A stretch of DNA of 6,111 bases from Solobacterium sp. (GTDB taxonomy: Bacteria; Bacillota_I; Bacilli_A; Erysipelotrichales; Erysipelotrichaceae), in the NCBI GenBank assembly GCA_017475415.1, contig JAFVFM010000058.1, forward strand, positions 1 to 6,111, written 5' to 3'. Position numbers and translations under genes: made by a program. Below are positions 5,205-6,111 of this stretch, one piece after another. The first letter of the stretch is position 1. Each line of letters starts with the position of its first letter. The notes beneath the pieces were generated by a model. It did no database searches. It had not been told where the DNA came from and was given only the letters and a program-made list of their open reading frames with translations.

Positions 5205-6111
5205 ATGAAAAAGAAGAATATCTATTTATTAACAAGCTTACTCATACTAACTTCATGCAATACAACAGGTATTCAAGAAGAGAATAAAAAAGAAGACCAA
5301 AAGGAAGTAGAAATGAATACGAATGATACTACTGCAGGTAGGGAAGAAAAAGCAGAAGAATCAGTTGTAGCAATACCAGAAGAAGTATTTGGAACATATT
5401 ATGGTGAATCTTCAACAGGAGGACAATTAAAACTTACTCTTAACGGGGAGGAAGGGAATGTAGAAATCCACTTAGAACATAGTTCAAGCTTAGTATCGCA
5501 GTGGAATATGCAAGTGAGTTATGAGAAAGAAAACGAACAACTCATTTATCAAAATGGTCAATATAACCAGCGTGAATATACAAGTGAAACGGAATATGAA
5601 GAAAAGAGTAGCTATGAAAATGGCGAAGGATATTTTGAGATTGGGAAGAGCCAACTCATTTGGCATGATGAAAAAGCTGAGATGGAGGATATTGTTTTTG
5701 TGAAGGAAGAAATGGTGGGGTTAAGTAATCCTTGGCAGAGCTTTACTGATATAGAAGAGGCAATTCGTTTTTCCAAAGTGGAATTCGATCCGCCTATTGA
5801 AGAAGCTTTACCTAAGGGTTTTCAATTAAATCAATATCTCGCAATGGAAGGTGTAATAGAAGCAGATTATAGTGATGAAAATCAATTTCTGTTTGTCCGT
5901 AAATCCAATACGAGCGAGGGTAAAGAATTAAGTGGCGATTATACTGTTTATTCTAAGACTTGGCAGATGAATAATAAAGGCTTAGCGATTACCTGTGAAG
6001 GTGATGGAGAAAAAGCTAATCTAATGTATTTTTCTTCAGGTGATATGCATTATGCAATAGGAATTAATTTAAGTAACGAGGGTGCAGGATTAACGAAAGA
6101 AGAGATTTCTT
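5205..6111 (+). CDS. Two-domain secreted lipoprotein with DUF4367-like C-terminus, 3' partial
   Basis: The frame stays open for 302 codons to the right edge, so the C-terminus is missing. Residues 1-17 form a lipoprotein signal peptide, with basic MKKK, a hydrophobic core and lipobox LTSC, so C18 should be lipidated and the protein held on the outer face of the membrane. A Glu/Lys/Asn/Thr-rich linker runs about 19-55. Domain one (about 60-168) starts with FGTYYG and ends near LIWHDEKAEMEDIVFVK. It looks like a small beta-rich, lipocalin-like domain I recall from Clostridia lipoproteins. Domain two (about 175-302) has NPWQSFTDIEEAIRFS, then ALPKGF, FVRKS, SGDYTVYS and HYAIGINL, resembling DUF4367. 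Function is unknown. The ATG at 5202 is in frame and could add one residue. The LRR gene is divergent to it across 110 bases. Confidence 0.85.
   Translation, partial: MKKKNIYLLTSLLILTSCNTTGIQEENKKEDQKEVEMNTNDTTAGREEKAEESVVAIPEEVFGTYYGESSTGGQLKLTLNGEEGNVEIHLEHSSSLVSQWNMQVSYEKENEQLIYQNGQYNQREYTSETEYEEKSSYENGEGYFEIGKSQLIWHDEKAEMEDIVFVKEEMVGLSNPWQSFTDIEEAIRFSKVEFDPPIEEALPKGFQLNQYLAMEGVIEADYSDENQFLFVRKSNTSEGKELSGDYTVYSKTWQMNNKGLAITCEGDGEKANLMYFSSGDMHYAIGINLSNEGAGLTKEEIS

Noticed and set aside
5054..5287. Plus-strand 77-codon frame spanning the divergent intergenic region
   Set aside because: It covers the antisense start of the LRR gene, both promoter candidates and the out-of-frame lipoprotein signal peptide; its product has no domain features.
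5521..5703. Plus-strand 60-codon frame inside the lipoprotein gene
   Set aside because: The lipoprotein frame here has clear domain character, and this frame is a Lys/Met-rich shadow.

Overview
The window reads as ordinary chromosome from a low-GC Gram-positive bacterium (Bacillota). The reasons are AT-rich codon use, strong AGGAGG-type ribosome sites on two genes, intrinsic terminators, a PcsB/CwlO-like murein hydrolase, and a lipoprotein type common in gut Clostridia and Erysipelotrichia. TGA is used as a stop, so the code is standard. An Erysipelotrichia-like host is my best guess, inferred from protein style only.

Layout. Positions 2-1444 (+) hold the 3' part of a secreted coiled-coil M23 peptidase that runs off the left edge and ends at an intrinsic terminator. 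Positions 1508-2713 (+) encode a polytopic membrane protein of the nucleoside-recognition (Gate) type, probably the CD0519/CD1768 family. It converges on two minus-strand genes across a compact two-way terminator near 2713-2744. Positions 3571-5094 (-) encode a membrane-anchored leucine-rich-repeat protein. Downstream of it, 2738-3511 (-) encodes a zinc-ribbon, coiled-coil, DUF4870-like membrane protein. A 110-base divergent intergenic region (5095-5204) separates the LRR gene from a lipoprotein gene (5205-6111, +) that runs off the right edge.

All five genes look envelope-related: wall hydrolase, transporter-like protein, two membrane-anchored proteins and a lipoprotein. Nothing in the sequence ties them into one pathway, and strand changes and terminators divide them into at least three transcription units. 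I see no RNA gene, insertion sequence, CRISPR array, attachment site or defence cassette. The most notable points are the 21-base heptad repeats in the hydrolase, four hidden 69-70-residue repeats in the LRR protein, the cysteine-rich C-terminus of the M23 domain, the zinc-ribbon/DUF4870-like fusion, and two genes that start without a visible ribosome site.
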